Below, in pieces: positions 14,169 through 22,571 of a DNA stretch of 37,073 nucleotides. Positions within the stretch are counted from its first letter, which is position 1. Each line of letters opens with the position of its first letter. A program made the translations under genes and the position numbers. The notes beneath the pieces are model-generated. The model ran no database searches. It was not told where the DNA came from and worked only from the letters and a program-made list of their open reading frames with translations. The stretch lies in NCBI RefSeq assembly GCF_014651635.1, contig NZ_BMXG01000029.1, positions 1-37,073 of the forward strand, read 5' to 3'. This DNA comes from Cerasicoccus arenae (GTDB taxonomy: Bacteria > Verrucomicrobiota > Verrucomicrobiia > Opitutales > Cerasicoccaceae).

Positions 14169-15500
14169 ATGAATTCAAAGTGGATAACCCTCGCAGCGCT
14201 TTGGATAGCCAGTCTCGCTGCCGCTTATTTCGTTGGACAGAAAGCACCGGAGGACACCGGTTTGACTGGATCAACTGCACCATCTACGAGCACCGCACAG
14301 GCGAAAACCGACGCATCTGAGGATGACGAATCGGCCTTGGCGGGTAGCGGGGCGGACATAGCTGCAGCGGCTGAAGCGGTTGCCAAGAAGTCCGGGAGCG
14401 CGTTCACCGCCTTGGAAAACGGCAATTTCAGTCGAGAAGCGTGGATGCTCGCGACCTTGGAAGCGCTCAACTATAACCCTGCCCAGCTTCAAGATGCTTT
14501 GGGCAAGGTGCTGGCGATGCCTGCTGGCCGTGAACGTAACGCGTTGGTGTATCAACTGCTCGCGCGTTGGGGCTCACTCGACCCGATCAACGCCTTGGCC
14601 TATGCCTCCAGCATTCAATCCATCGAAATGCGCAACCGTGGCACGGGCGAAGTACTGCAGGGCTGGGCGATGCGCGACCCGGTTTCGGCTATCAATTGGC
14701 TCAACACCAATGGGACAGAGTTCTCCGCTCGTATTTATGGCGACTACTTGGAAGACATCGTCCAAGGCTATGCGCAGAGCAATCCGCAGTCTGCATTTCA
14801 ATTTGTAAGCGGTTTACCAGACGCGACGGTATCGGACCGCCGCATCAAGGAAGGTGCCCTCCGCGAGGTCATTGACGCCATGGTCGAGCAAAACCAAGTC
14901 AATCAGGCTCTGGATCTAACTTTGGCCATGGAGGCGTCCAGCAGCCGTGACAACGCACTTTCCCGCCTAGTTAACGAATGGGCCGAGCGTGACCCCGCCG
15001 CCGCGCTTAAATTCGTGGAATCGATGGCGGAAGATTCCGCCTATGGCGACATGCAGCGTTCACTGCTCCGCTCTTGGGCAGATGACGACCCCGCCGCCGC
15101 CGCTAAATGGCTCAGCAGCCTCGACCCGGAAACCAACGATCAGGCGCGCCTCGCCACTTCGCTCGTGGCCAATTGGACTCGCTACGATATGGAAGCCGCC
15201 GCCAACTGGCTAAACACTCTGCCGCAGTCCCCTGATCTTGACCGTGCGGTTGGCATTTTTTCGATGCGCGCTGCGCAGGATGACCCCGCTGCTGCACTCA
15301 CCTGGGCCAGCTCTGTCAGTGACGATCAATCCCGTGAACGCTTGGAAAAGATGATCCTGCCAATGCTGCGCGAGCAGGATAATGAGGCATTTGAGGCTTA
15401 TCTGGCCGACTCCGACTACTCCGATGACAAAAAAGCACAATACCGCGAACTTCAGATCCAAGAGGGCCGCCGTGGTTACGGCGGTGGCCGTTGGCGTTAA
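14169..15500 (+). CDS. Membrane-anchored W-DP-A repeat protein, unknown function
   Basis: 443 aa: an N-terminal signal anchor (ITLAALWIASLAAAYFVG), a low-complexity Ser/Thr/Ala/Asp linker (about 30-70), then about seven helical-hairpin repeats of 32-40 residues with the core W-A-x-x-DP-A-A-A-x-x-W (ARWGSLDPINALAYA, QGWAMRDPVSAINWL, NEWAERDPAAALKFV, RSWADDDPAAAAKWL and others). It ends GYGGGRWR. Such alpha-solenoids usually mediate protein binding. The repeat type seems common in Verrucomicrobiota (recalled, not searched). It is followed by a terminator at 15552. Confidence 0.7.
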   Translation: MNSKWITLAALWIASLAAAYFVGQKAPEDTGLTGSTAPSTSTAQAKTDASEDDESALAGSGADIAAAAEAVAKKSGSAFTALENGNFSREAWMLATLEALNYNPAQLQDALGKVLAMPAGRERNALVYQLLARWGSLDPINALAYASSIQSIEMRNRGTGEVLQGWAMRDPVSAINWLNTNGTEFSARIYGDYLEDIVQGYAQSNPQSAFQFVSGLPDATVSDRRIKEGALREVIDAMVEQNQVNQALDLTLAMEASSSRDNALSRLVNEWAERDPAAALKFVESMAEDSAYGDMQRSLLRSWADDDPAAAAKWLSSLDPETNDQARLATSLVANWTRYDMEAAANWLNTLPQSPDLDRAVGIFSMRAAQDDPAAALTWASSVSDDQSRERLEKMILPMLREQDNEAFEAYLADSDYSDDKKAQYRELQIQEGRRGYGGGRWR

Positions 15501-15551
15501 GGACCCGACACGAAATTGACCACTGGCCCCCGCTCCTTTCGCTTGACTAGG

Positions 15552-15580
15552 CGGGCAGGGGGTTGCAACCTGCCCGTTTT
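15552..15580 (+). terminator. Rho-independent terminator directly before the next start codon
   Basis: CGGGCAG (15552-15558) and CTGCCCG (15570-15576), with an inner palindrome, followed by TTTTCGCTTTT. It ends 7 nt before the ATG at 15588, leaving no room for a Shine-Dalgarno. Confidence 0.75.
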
Positions 15581-15587
15581 CGCTTTT

Positions 15588-16367
15588 ATGAATCGCCCGC
15601 CCAAGAAGAAGAAGCCACACAGTGATCTCGTCGAAGACCCACGCTTTTCGCGTGAGGAGCTGGAGCACGCTGCTACCCACAAACCTGCCCCACACACCGA
15701 AGGAGACGACCGCAACTTGGTGGAGATTGACGATGCTTTCGCCGAAGCCGACATCGAGGATCGCGCTTGGCTGTTCTGGCAGAAAAACAAGGGCGGCGTC
15801 ATTGCGGCCATCATCATTGCTGTTCTCGGCGTGGTGGGGATCAATACTTGGAAAATGATCCAAGAGAATAAGGTGGTGAGCATCCAGCAGGACTACAGTG
15901 CTGCTTTGGGCGACCCCCAGAAGTTACTAGCCTTTGGCACTGCCCACCCTGACACCTTACTTGGCGGCATTGCCCTGCTGAGTACTGCTGATGGCAAATA
16001 CAGTGCCGGTGATTATACCGCTGCCATCGACTTTTATCGCCAGTCACTCCCCGCACTGCAAGACTCTGTAGTCGTCGCCCGAGCTCGTTTGGGTCTTGGC
16101 ATGTCGCAGATTAAGGCTGGCGATGTGGATACCGGTAAGGCCACGCTGTCGTCACTTTTTGAGTCCCCTGCTTTGTTGGGTGCCGTTCGGGCAGAAGCTG
16201 GCTTGGAAGTCGCTCAGCTCGAATTGGCTGCGGGTAACCGCGATACCGCCGCTTCCCTTCTGCAACGTGTGGCCGATATGCCCAATGTCGACTATTGGAA
16301 GAGCATGGCTGACCGATTGATGCGCTTGGAAAAGATTGGCATACACGCGCCAGAAAACGAAGGCTAG
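15588..16367 (+). CDS. YfgM-like single-pass TPR membrane protein
   Basis: 259 aa from ATG 15588 (MNRPPKKKKPH): a Lys-rich charged cytosolic N-terminus (1-68), one TM helix (GGVIAAIIIAVLGVVGINTW, about 72-91) and a TPR-type periplasmic part (about 110-240; SAGDYTAAIDFYRQSL, ARLGLGMSQIKAGD, VAQLELAAGNRDTAASLLQ). This N-in topology and repeat type match the YfgM / ancillary SecYEG-subunit group, which assists export of envelope proteins. The match is by architecture, so the exact role is uncertain. It starts right behind a terminator, see above. Confidence 0.75.
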   Translation: MNRPPKKKKPHSDLVEDPRFSREELEHAATHKPAPHTEGDDRNLVEIDDAFAEADIEDRAWLFWQKNKGGVIAAIIIAVLGVVGINTWKMIQENKVVSIQQDYSAALGDPQKLLAFGTAHPDTLLGGIALLSTADGKYSAGDYTAAIDFYRQSLPALQDSVVVARARLGLGMSQIKAGDVDTGKATLSSLFESPALLGAVRAEAGLEVAQLELAAGNRDTAASLLQRVADMPNVDYWKSMADRLMRLEKIGIHAPENEG

Positions 16368-16402
16368 GCCATCTTTTACCAAGCCAGTTCGTGGGAGGAA
16401 AA

Positions 16403-17149
16403 TTATTCCGTCACGTATTCTGACTCTTCCGCCAAAACGTCGATGAGGTTTGAGGCTGTTTGCACCGTCGCAATCATCTGGTTGCCGAGGCGGTTCTTCA
16501 TTACGAAGTAAAACACCATTGAGGGGATCCCGATGACCAAGCCGGTGGCTGTTGTGATGAGCGCCTCGCCAATACTGCCAGCTAGCAGCTCAGGCCGCCC
16601 CATGCCGCCAGTGCCAATGGTCTGAAACGCGCTGATCATGCCGCTGACCGTGCCGAGTAGCCCGATCATTGGGGCGACCGTTGCCACCACATTGAGATAA
16701 TTGACCCATTGGCCTACGGCATTTTCCTCGGATTCGAGATTCTCGACGAGGATGGTTTCCACCTTGGCCCGATTGGCGTCGTGCCGTTCGGGGCGTGCCT
16801 TGCTCAAAGCAGGAACGAGCGCGCGTGATAGCACGGAGTCGCTCTCTTGGAGCGCCATTTGCGCCTCAGACACCTGTCGGGCTTGCAGGTAGCTTGAGGC
16901 CTGCGTGATCATTCCCTCGGGGATGAATTTTTTGCGCACGGTCTCCTTCCAGCAATAGAAGATCAGGAAAAACATGAAGATCGAGCAGAGCCCGAGCGGG
17001 ATCATGGCCCAGCCCCCCTCGCCAATGAGTGCGAAGAGGCTCTTGCCTTCTTCTGCGGTGGCCCCCTCTTGAGCGTAGAGCGTGGAAGCGCCCACTAGTG
17101 CTGCGCATCCGAGGGCAAATGCCCGTTGGGTGATGATGGTTGATTTCAT
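16403..17149 (-). CDS. exbB: MotA/TolQ/ExbB-family proton channel
   Basis: 248 aa. An N-terminal hydrophobic or signal-like segment with TLYAQEG, then TM helices at about 42-66 (GGWAMIPLGLCSIFMFFLIFYCW), 148-172 and 190-215. The family core is clear: YLNVVATVAPMIGLLGTV and GGMGRPELLAGSIGEALITTATGLVIGIPSM. These proteins form pentameric channels that use the proton gradient together with ExbD/TolR. The third gene of an overlapping operon (ATGA overlap with the gene before it), with two TPR-type periplasmic proteins upstream. No ExbD/TolR gene lies next to it: the following gene converges on the other strand 36 nt away. Confidence 0.88.
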   Translation of the reverse strand: MKSTIITQRAFALGCAALVGASTLYAQEGATAEEGKSLFALIGEGGWAMIPLGLCSIFMFFLIFYCWKETVRKKFIPEGMITQASSYLQARQVSEAQMALQESDSVLSRALVPALSKARPERHDANRAKVETILVENLESEENAVGQWVNYLNVVATVAPMIGLLGTVSGMISAFQTIGTGGMGRPELLAGSIGEALITTATGLVIGIPSMVFYFVMKNRLGNQMIATVQTASNLIDVLAEESEYVTE

Positions 17150-18027
17150 GGCTTGGTCGGTTCAGTTTTTAAAGGATTGGCGGCTGGCTCTTGATAGGCA
17201 GCTAGATCGTCAATGTTCGGCCAGGCAATGCCACGTTGGGCCATTTCCTGACGAAGGGATTGTTCCTCGGTTTCGTTTTCCAGCTCTACGCAGGCAGCAA
17301 TGGCGAGCGCGTAGCAGTAGTCCAGATAGTCCATCGGAAACTGGCTGCTGAGCGCCACCGGTTCCAGTGTCCGCCAGAGCGCGGATTCGTAATTATCCTG
17401 ATCAAACTCCATGCGGCCAAGCACGTAATAGCCGAGAGCAGATGGGCCGTAAGGCTCATGATTGGCAATCCAGTCGTTGGCGAGCTGTCTCGTGTTTTGC
17501 TTGAGCGGTAGGCGGTAATAACCCAGCAGCACGAGATCGTCCACCGTGCGCTTGAGTTGTGGGTCCTGAATGGCTGGCAGCAGCGACAAGCCCGCTCCAA
17601 GGCCCGCATACGGATCACCCAATTTAAACTCCAACTCGGCATACCGGGCAAAATAGGCCTGCTCGCCGATCGTGAGTAGTGCGAGGTAGTCCTTACGTTG
17701 CTCATAGAGCGCTCGCATCAGCGGAAGGGCCTCTTCGTCTTGGCCCGCGCCCAGCAGCTCGTTGGAGGCAAAGGCGACCTCATTGCCAGGAAATTGCAGG
17801 CGCTCAATCTCCCCGAGCGCATAACGGTAATCCAGCGTCCCCCCCCCCCTCTGGCTGCGGAAAATCAATTTCCCGTCGATAATTCCCATTGCCTTGCCAC
17901 TGAGTGGTGCCCGGTTCTTCAGCACGAGGCCTTGCGGTCGATCAAGCGTTGCTGTGATCTCCTCCGGGCTCATCGCCCAAGCCATTGATGCGAAACACAC
18001 CAAGCAAATGAGCATGAGCCGTCTCAC
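17146..18027 (-). CDS. Periplasmic TPR-like protein of the ExbB operon
   Basis: 293 aa from a GTG at 18027 that overlaps the upstream stop (GTGA); ATG 18015 is an alternative. A signal peptide (LMLICLVCFASMAWA) is followed by a beta-rich part (GKLIFRSQRGGGTLDYRYALG) and a helical repeat-like region (DDLVLLGYYRLPLKQN, SALGYYVLGRMEFDQDNYESAL). No family name is certain. The coding G11 tract at 17839-17849 (RGGGT) could slip and switch the gene off. It is translationally coupled on both sides, so it likely works with the large TPR protein and the ExbB-like channel. Confidence 0.75.
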   Translation of the reverse strand: MRRLMLICLVCFASMAWAMSPEEITATLDRPQGLVLKNRAPLSGKAMGIIDGKLIFRSQRGGGTLDYRYALGEIERLQFPGNEVAFASNELLGAGQDEEALPLMRALYEQRKDYLALLTIGEQAYFARYAELEFKLGDPYAGLGAGLSLLPAIQDPQLKRTVDDLVLLGYYRLPLKQNTRQLANDWIANHEPYGPSALGYYVLGRMEFDQDNYESALWRTLEPVALSSQFPMDYLDYCYALAIAACVELENETEEQSLRQEMAQRGIAWPNIDDLAAYQEPAANPLKTEPTKP

Positions 18028-20933
18028 AGTGGGCCCTCCGTTTCTTTGGAGCTGGGAAGGTCGGCGGTCAGTGCATCGGGTTCTGCTGGCAAGAGCAGTT
18101 CCAAGCGGGCTATGGCTTCGCTGGCCTGCTTCTTTGCCTCGGTAAAGCGGTCTAGGCGTGGATCGCGTTGCAGCTCGGCCCAAGTGTTATAAGCGGCACG
18201 CAGGTCACCTCGAGCCTCAAAAAGCGGTGCACTGGCAATATAGGCTTGGACGACTTCGTCTGGGTAAGCGCGGTAGAGCGTGTAAATCCGCTGGTAATGG
18301 GCGATGGCTTTGTCCGGCTGGCCCGCCAGCTCATAGGCCTGAGCAATGCCAAGTAGGGCTTGAGCATGAGGGCGGCCACGGGCGGATTTCAGTCGCAGCA
18401 GCTGTTGGAGCACTGCAACGGCCTGTTCTGGCTGGCCGAGCTGCACGAGCAGTTGTCCGCGGAGAAGCTTTACCTGCGGGCCTGCCGGGTGGTAGGAGGT
18501 CTCGGCTTCAAAACGATTAAGCCAAGCCTCGGCCTCGGCGGGCTTGTCCTTGATCAATGCTAGCCGGGCGCGTCCGTAGTAGGCGGCACCGAGCTGCATA
18601 CTGCGCGGATATTCTTCGATCAGGTAGTCAAAATACTCGTCCGCGGAGGATATCTCCAGGTCCACGAGCAGGTTGCCCGCGGTCGCCAGACCCTCTGGGT
18701 CGAGTCGCTCCAATGGGACTCTATTCACGATTTCAAGCAGGGCGTCGCCCTCGCGGATGTCGTCCTTGCGCTGGCGATAGAGCATGGCGCGGTAGAGATT
18801 GATACGGGACAGCCAAGTCCATTGCTCGGCCTCGTAGGCTTGGGCATATTGGCCTTCCAGCCATTCCTCGAAATCGGGCGTCGTGAGTAGGCCAAAGGGG
18901 TCTAGGACCACACTTGAGAGGCTCAGTTCGCCTGATCGGTATTGGCCGTGTAGCTTGTGAAGCGCCTGAAGGATCGCAATGGTCTCGCCTGCTTTTACAT
19001 CGTTACCGTGGACGGCGAGCGCCTCGATAAACAGCGGAAAAGCTCGGGCGGGCTCCTCCTGCTGCTGATAAGCCCAGCCGATCCAGTAAAGCGCCTCGGC
19101 AATGCGGACCTTGTCCGGGACGTCTTCGCGGCGCACGTAGCCGGTAAAGTGCTCGATCATCAGGTCATAGGCCTCCATGGCCTTCTGGATTTTCCCACGC
19201 TGGAAGACGGCGTAGGCAAACAATGGCCCGGCCTTTGGCGTGACACGGGCAAATTGGTTCGAGGCCTCGAGTAGGCGGCCTTCACCCATCAGCACATCAC
19301 CCCGAAGCACGCGAGCCTCCGGGGCGCGTAGGTGGTCGCTGTGGCGTTGGAGAAAGTCGTCGGTGGCCACGAGTGCAGCGGCGTAATCCCGAGCAGAATA
19401 CAGCGTTTGTGCGCGACGATAGACCATCTCTGGGTAAAGCGGATTGTCCTTGTGAGTGGCCTCAATGCTGGCGTCAAAGCGCCTCAACGCCTCGGGGTAA
19501 TTGCGCTCAAAGAAGTGGGACATCGCATCCCACAAGCGGATCTGAGCAGCGAGAATGGGGTCTGGGTTGGCTTGCAGGCAGGTCTGGAAATCTATCCGGG
19601 CAGACGGGTAATCCTGCGCCAGCACTGAGTTGTAACCTCGGATAAACCGCCAACGCGTGGCTAGCTGGTGCTCAGGAAACTGGTCGAGTAGTTCGGTCAG
19701 TATGGTCACTGCTTGACGGAATTCCTTTTTCTCCTGATAGGCATTGGCGATGAGATACATCGTGCCGGGGGCCTCGGGGTGATCCGGGTAGCGCTCCAAA
19801 AAGAGCCGTGCAATGCGCAAGGACTCATCCCAGTCGTCGAGGCTATTAGCGGCTAGAATCCAGCGGTAGTGCGCCGAGCCGCGCAGGGTGCCATTGAGGG
19901 ATTCGTCCGCGGCCAGCATACGGAAAACGATATAGGCTTCGTGGGGCCGATTCGCCAAGAGGAATGCTTGCCCGAGCCGCATTTGGAAGCTCGGGGTGAA
20001 GTCTTCTGAGGTGTGCAGGCTTAGTAGCTGTGCCTGTACGCGCTCCATAAGGTCGCGGTAGTAGTCGTTCCAAATGGCCTCGGCGTGATAGCCTTGCCCG
20101 GCGCTCTGCTGCTGGTCGTTCCAAGTGATCTGGAGGCCCTGTAGACGGGCGTTCTGGGCGGCTATGAGCTGGCTGGCTGGCGTTACCAGGCGGTAGGCGC
20201 GGATGGCGTCGAGGTATTGCCCATCGTCCAGCAGGCGGTTGCCGACTTCGAGTGCGGCAAAGGTCAATACGGCCAGTTCGGGCATGGCCTCAACGCGCCA
20301 TTCATAGCCAAAAAGAATCGTTTGCGCCTGCGGGTAATCATCCAGTTCAAGGGCCTTCTGGAGGGCGCGAAGCTGGGCCTGAGCGCCCAGAGAGGGGGGC
20401 ACGCGGTCACTGGCGGCGAAGCCAATTAACCGGTCGATGCCGGCCTGATCATCGCCTTTTTCAAAGTGTAATTCCGCCTGTCGCATGGCGCTGAGAACGG
20501 CTTCGGGGGAGTCTGGTGCGGCCTCAATAAAGCTCTGGTAGGTGGCCACTGCCTTGTCGAAATCACCGTTTTGCTGGTAGGCTTGGGCGAGGCTGAACAG
20601 CACGAAGGCGCGGCGTGAGGGTAGCTGGTTGGGCAGGCCCAGAAAGGCCTGGTAGTGCGTGATGGCGTCGCTGGGGCGGTCGCTCATCTGGCAGGCGTAG
20701 CCGTGGATGGGGAGCAGAGTGGGGGCCAGCGGGAGGTATTGTGACTCCTCGCCAAACTGCTCAGCAAGGTGGTCAAAGGCCTGTGCTGCCTTGTCGTATT
20801 CCGCATGGGTAAAGGCCGTCACGCCGATCTGGAGCGTCTCCTGCATGGTGGGGGGCATGTCCGTCAATGCGCCGCGTGCCGTTGCTATAAGCAACAGCCA
20901 ACCGAGTAGCAGCAATGGGCCAAATTTCGCCAT
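18024..20933 (-). CDS. Large periplasmic tetratricopeptide-repeat protein
   Basis: 969 aa with a signal peptide (LLLLGWLLLIATARG) and TPR repeats over nearly the whole length. The TPR pattern of W/L-G-Y-A-F-A-P residues shows in FVLFSLAQAYQQNGDFDKAVATY, in GTMYLIANAYQEKKEFRQAV and in LLGIAQAYELAGQPDKAIAHY (each read from residues 104, 410 and 880 onward, roughly). TPR arrays bind proteins; with ExbB downstream, a role in an energised envelope complex is inferred. It resembles the Tol-Pal/YbgF type of arrangement only loosely. First gene of the operon; the next gene overlaps its stop codon. Confidence 0.85.
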   Translation of the reverse strand: MAKFGPLLLLGWLLLIATARGALTDMPPTMQETLQIGVTAFTHAEYDKAAQAFDHLAEQFGEESQYLPLAPTLLPIHGYACQMSDRPSDAITHYQAFLGLPNQLPSRRAFVLFSLAQAYQQNGDFDKAVATYQSFIEAAPDSPEAVLSAMRQAELHFEKGDDQAGIDRLIGFAASDRVPPSLGAQAQLRALQKALELDDYPQAQTILFGYEWRVEAMPELAVLTFAALEVGNRLLDDGQYLDAIRAYRLVTPASQLIAAQNARLQGLQITWNDQQQSAGQGYHAEAIWNDYYRDLMERVQAQLLSLHTSEDFTPSFQMRLGQAFLLANRPHEAYIVFRMLAADESLNGTLRGSAHYRWILAANSLDDWDESLRIARLFLERYPDHPEAPGTMYLIANAYQEKKEFRQAVTILTELLDQFPEHQLATRWRFIRGYNSVLAQDYPSARIDFQTCLQANPDPILAAQIRLWDAMSHFFERNYPEALRRFDASIEATHKDNPLYPEMVYRRAQTLYSARDYAAALVATDDFLQRHSDHLRAPEARVLRGDVLMGEGRLLEASNQFARVTPKAGPLFAYAVFQRGKIQKAMEAYDLMIEHFTGYVRREDVPDKVRIAEALYWIGWAYQQQEEPARAFPLFIEALAVHGNDVKAGETIAILQALHKLHGQYRSGELSLSSVVLDPFGLLTTPDFEEWLEGQYAQAYEAEQWTWLSRINLYRAMLYRQRKDDIREGDALLEIVNRVPLERLDPEGLATAGNLLVDLEISSADEYFDYLIEEYPRSMQLGAAYYGRARLALIKDKPAEAEAWLNRFEAETSYHPAGPQVKLLRGQLLVQLGQPEQAVAVLQQLLRLKSARGRPHAQALLGIAQAYELAGQPDKAIAHYQRIYTLYRAYPDEVVQAYIASAPLFEARGDLRAAYNTWAELQRDPRLDRFTEAKKQASEAIARLELLLPAEPDALTADLPSSKETEGPL

Positions 20934-21286
20934 CAGGTGTCCACCTTGTCGAGGAACGCGGATTTTCCCAAGTCACAAAGCAAGGGGCTGAGGGATTTTT
21001 TATTGGGCCGTCATCACGAAGGGGGGGGTAAAATTGGCTTATCGGTGGAGAGGCAGCGTTGAAGCGTGTGATCGCGGATGCGGCTCTTGGGCGCGTTTAG
21101 AAAACTGATACTTTTATGCTCTTTTTCAGCGAAAATTGCCTAAAAAATGGAAACTACAGCAAAGTTTCGACGGACAAGGAGGCCCTGAAAAAGCAAAACG
21201 CCACCAAAAGGTTGCATATTAAGGCGGCAAAAGCGTCCCCGGACAATGGCGCTCTTGCGCGGTCGAAAGGACGCAAAAAACGGCTT
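20934..21286. other. Intergenic region of 353 bp
   Basis: No convincing gene. It contains a G8 run (21021-21028) and AT-rich stretches around 21110-21150 that may hold the promoter of the leftward TPR operon. The plus-strand frames here are antisense shadows of the SufU-like gene. Confidence 0.4.
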
Positions 21287-21712
21287 TTACTGCGCGATGA
21301 GCCGGGCAAAGGTCCGCCAAGGCAAGATTGCGCAGCGCACGCGGGCGGGAAATTGCCGGATGCCGCGCAGGGCAACGGCGTCGCCGAGGCCGTCCCAATT
21401 GTCGTCGTCGGATTCGCCCCTGAGCAGGGCCATGAACTGGTCCGCCTTCGCAGCGGCCTCGACGGTCGACTGCCCGGTCAGCGCCTCGGTCATCAGGGAG
21501 CACGAGGCCCGCAAAACGGCGCTACCCTCGGCGGTGAACCCCATCTCGGCAATCTGCCCCTCAGCCAGCCGCACGGTCAACCGCACGACATCGCCCGTGT
21601 CGGCGTTGCTACCCTCGGTGGCGAGGTCACACGGGTCCAGTAAGCCGTCACCTCGCGGGTGTTGGCCGTGGTCGAGCAGGATTTCGCGGTAAAGCTCGGG
21701 GTCGTCGGTCAT
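21287..21712 (-). CDS. sufU: SufU-like Fe-S assembly protein lacking two ligand cysteines
   Basis: 141 aa from ATG 21712. Clear SufU/IscU fold: LYREILLDHGQHPRG at the N-terminus, ASCSLMTEALTGQ in the middle, FPARVRCAILPW at the end. In standard SufU three Cys and one Asp bind Zn/Fe-S. Here the NPxCGD motif reads NADTGD (Cys to Thr, Asp kept), the GCAIS motif reads GSAVL (Cys to Ser) and only the last Cys (VRCA) remains; an extra Cys appears in RASCSLM. So it may be a degenerate or differently working sulfur acceptor. sufS lies 1.5 kb upstream on the same strand, with two unrelated genes between. Confidence 0.85.
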   Translation of the reverse strand: MTDDPELYREILLDHGQHPRGDGLLDPCDLATEGSNADTGDVVRLTVRLAEGQIAEMGFTAEGSAVLRASCSLMTEALTGQSTVEAAAKADQFMALLRGESDDDNWDGLGDAVALRGIRQFPARVRCAILPWRTFARLIAQ

Positions 21713-21714
21713 GC

Positions 21715-21819
21715 CTAAAAGGGGACCAGATTCCGCCGCCATGTCAACCACTGGTCCGCGGGCAGACCACCGTAGGGCCATTCAACCTGAAAATCCCGCA
21801 CCCATTGCTTATTCGGCAT
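21715..21819 (-). CDS. 34-aa ORF or 3' gene remnant, coupled to sufU
   Basis: MPNKQWVRDFQVEWPYGG and so on to NLVPF, ending 2 nt before the SufU start codon. The sequence looks protein-like (aromatic and charged), and the frame stays open upstream through the 21826-21912 palindrome. It is either a true small protein translationally coupled to sufU, or the end of a longer gene interrupted by the repeat element. I cannot decide. Confidence 0.4.
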   Translation of the reverse strand: MPNKQWVRDFQVEWPYGGLPADQWLTWRRNLVPF

Positions 21820-21825
21820 GGCCCA

Positions 21826-21912
21826 AAGGTGGAGCCCGGTGTCCCTACCGGGCTTTGCTGCCTCACTGCCAGCAGGCTGAAACGGCCCGGTAGGGACACC
21901 GGGCTCCACCTT
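21826..21912. repeat. REPIN-like palindrome with 27-bp perfect arms
   Basis: Left arm 21826-21852 begins AAGGTGGAGCCCGG; right arm 21886-21912 is its exact reverse complement; the spacer is 33 nt. Two inverted short repeats around a spacer is the layout of REPINs, which are mobilised by RAYT transposases. There is no U-tract, so it is not a simple terminator. Confidence 0.85.
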
Positions 21913-22029
21913 CGGAGTGATCGACTGAAAGGGGCTTGGGCAAAAATGTCCATAGGACCATTGGTCTGGTGATGGCAAGGCAAAGAGTCGGTGCAATGTG
22001 AATCGTCGCCTTCCTTGCTCAGCTGTTTA

Positions 22030-22527
22030 CTATTGGTCAACGGTGAAGATAACGTGACGCCCAGCTTTTTCTGCCTGGTCGAAAAATAATGGAAGGCCAG
22101 AATACCAGTCCCACGTATATTGGCAGTCTTCCTGACTCTTTCCGGTGCCATAGTCATCGGGTAACTCAGAGTAACGCTGTCCCATGAACTCTGCTGTGAC
22201 CCGCTTTAGACTGTCGGCCAATGTACGCAGCTTCTCGTGAGGAACAAGCGATACAATGTAATCTTCACCTGAATAAAGCTGCTCACCTCCCAAAATACAG
22301 AGTCGAAGCGGTTCTGTTCCGTTCTCGAACTCAAGGCGTCCGTCGGTAAGGCATCGGTGGATTGCATCCCATGCTTTATCGGTCTCGCAAACGAACCCTG
22401 CATCTTTTTCCCACCGTTCCTCGATCTCTTCCTGAATGATTTCGATAAGAGCTTCATCAGATTCAGCAGCACGCAATGCTTTCAGATCATCGTCAGTTAT
22501 AGCGAAGTGGACTCCTCGACATGCCAT
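22030..22527 (-). CDS. DUF1877 (YfbM-like) family protein
   Basis: 165 aa. The DUF1877 pattern is visible: ITDDDLKALRA at the N-terminus, the hallmark DKAWDAIHRCLTDG (D-K-x-W-x-x-L/I-H), LCILGGEQLY, IVSLVPHEKLRTLADSLKRV, and a C-terminal W-Y near GLPLFFDQAEKAGRHVIFTVD. A cytosolic protein of unknown function; members are often single genes of the accessory genome. It lies between the lipoprotein and SufU genes and is unlikely to belong to Fe-S assembly. Confidence 0.8.
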   Translation of the reverse strand: MACRGVHFAITDDDLKALRAAESDEALIEIIQEEIEERWEKDAGFVCETDKAWDAIHRCLTDGRLEFENGTEPLRLCILGGEQLYSGEDYIVSLVPHEKLRTLADSLKRVTAEFMGQRYSELPDDYGTGKSQEDCQYTWDWYSGLPLFFDQAEKAGRHVIFTVDQ

Positions 22528-22571
22528 GGATATGTTTTTTTTGTGTGAATGTGGAGATGCGGCGCGCGGCT

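Noticed and set aside
21826-21912. Reading the large palindrome as a simple terminator
   Set aside because: Arms of 27 bp with a 33-nt spacer and no T-tract do not fit a rho-independent terminator.
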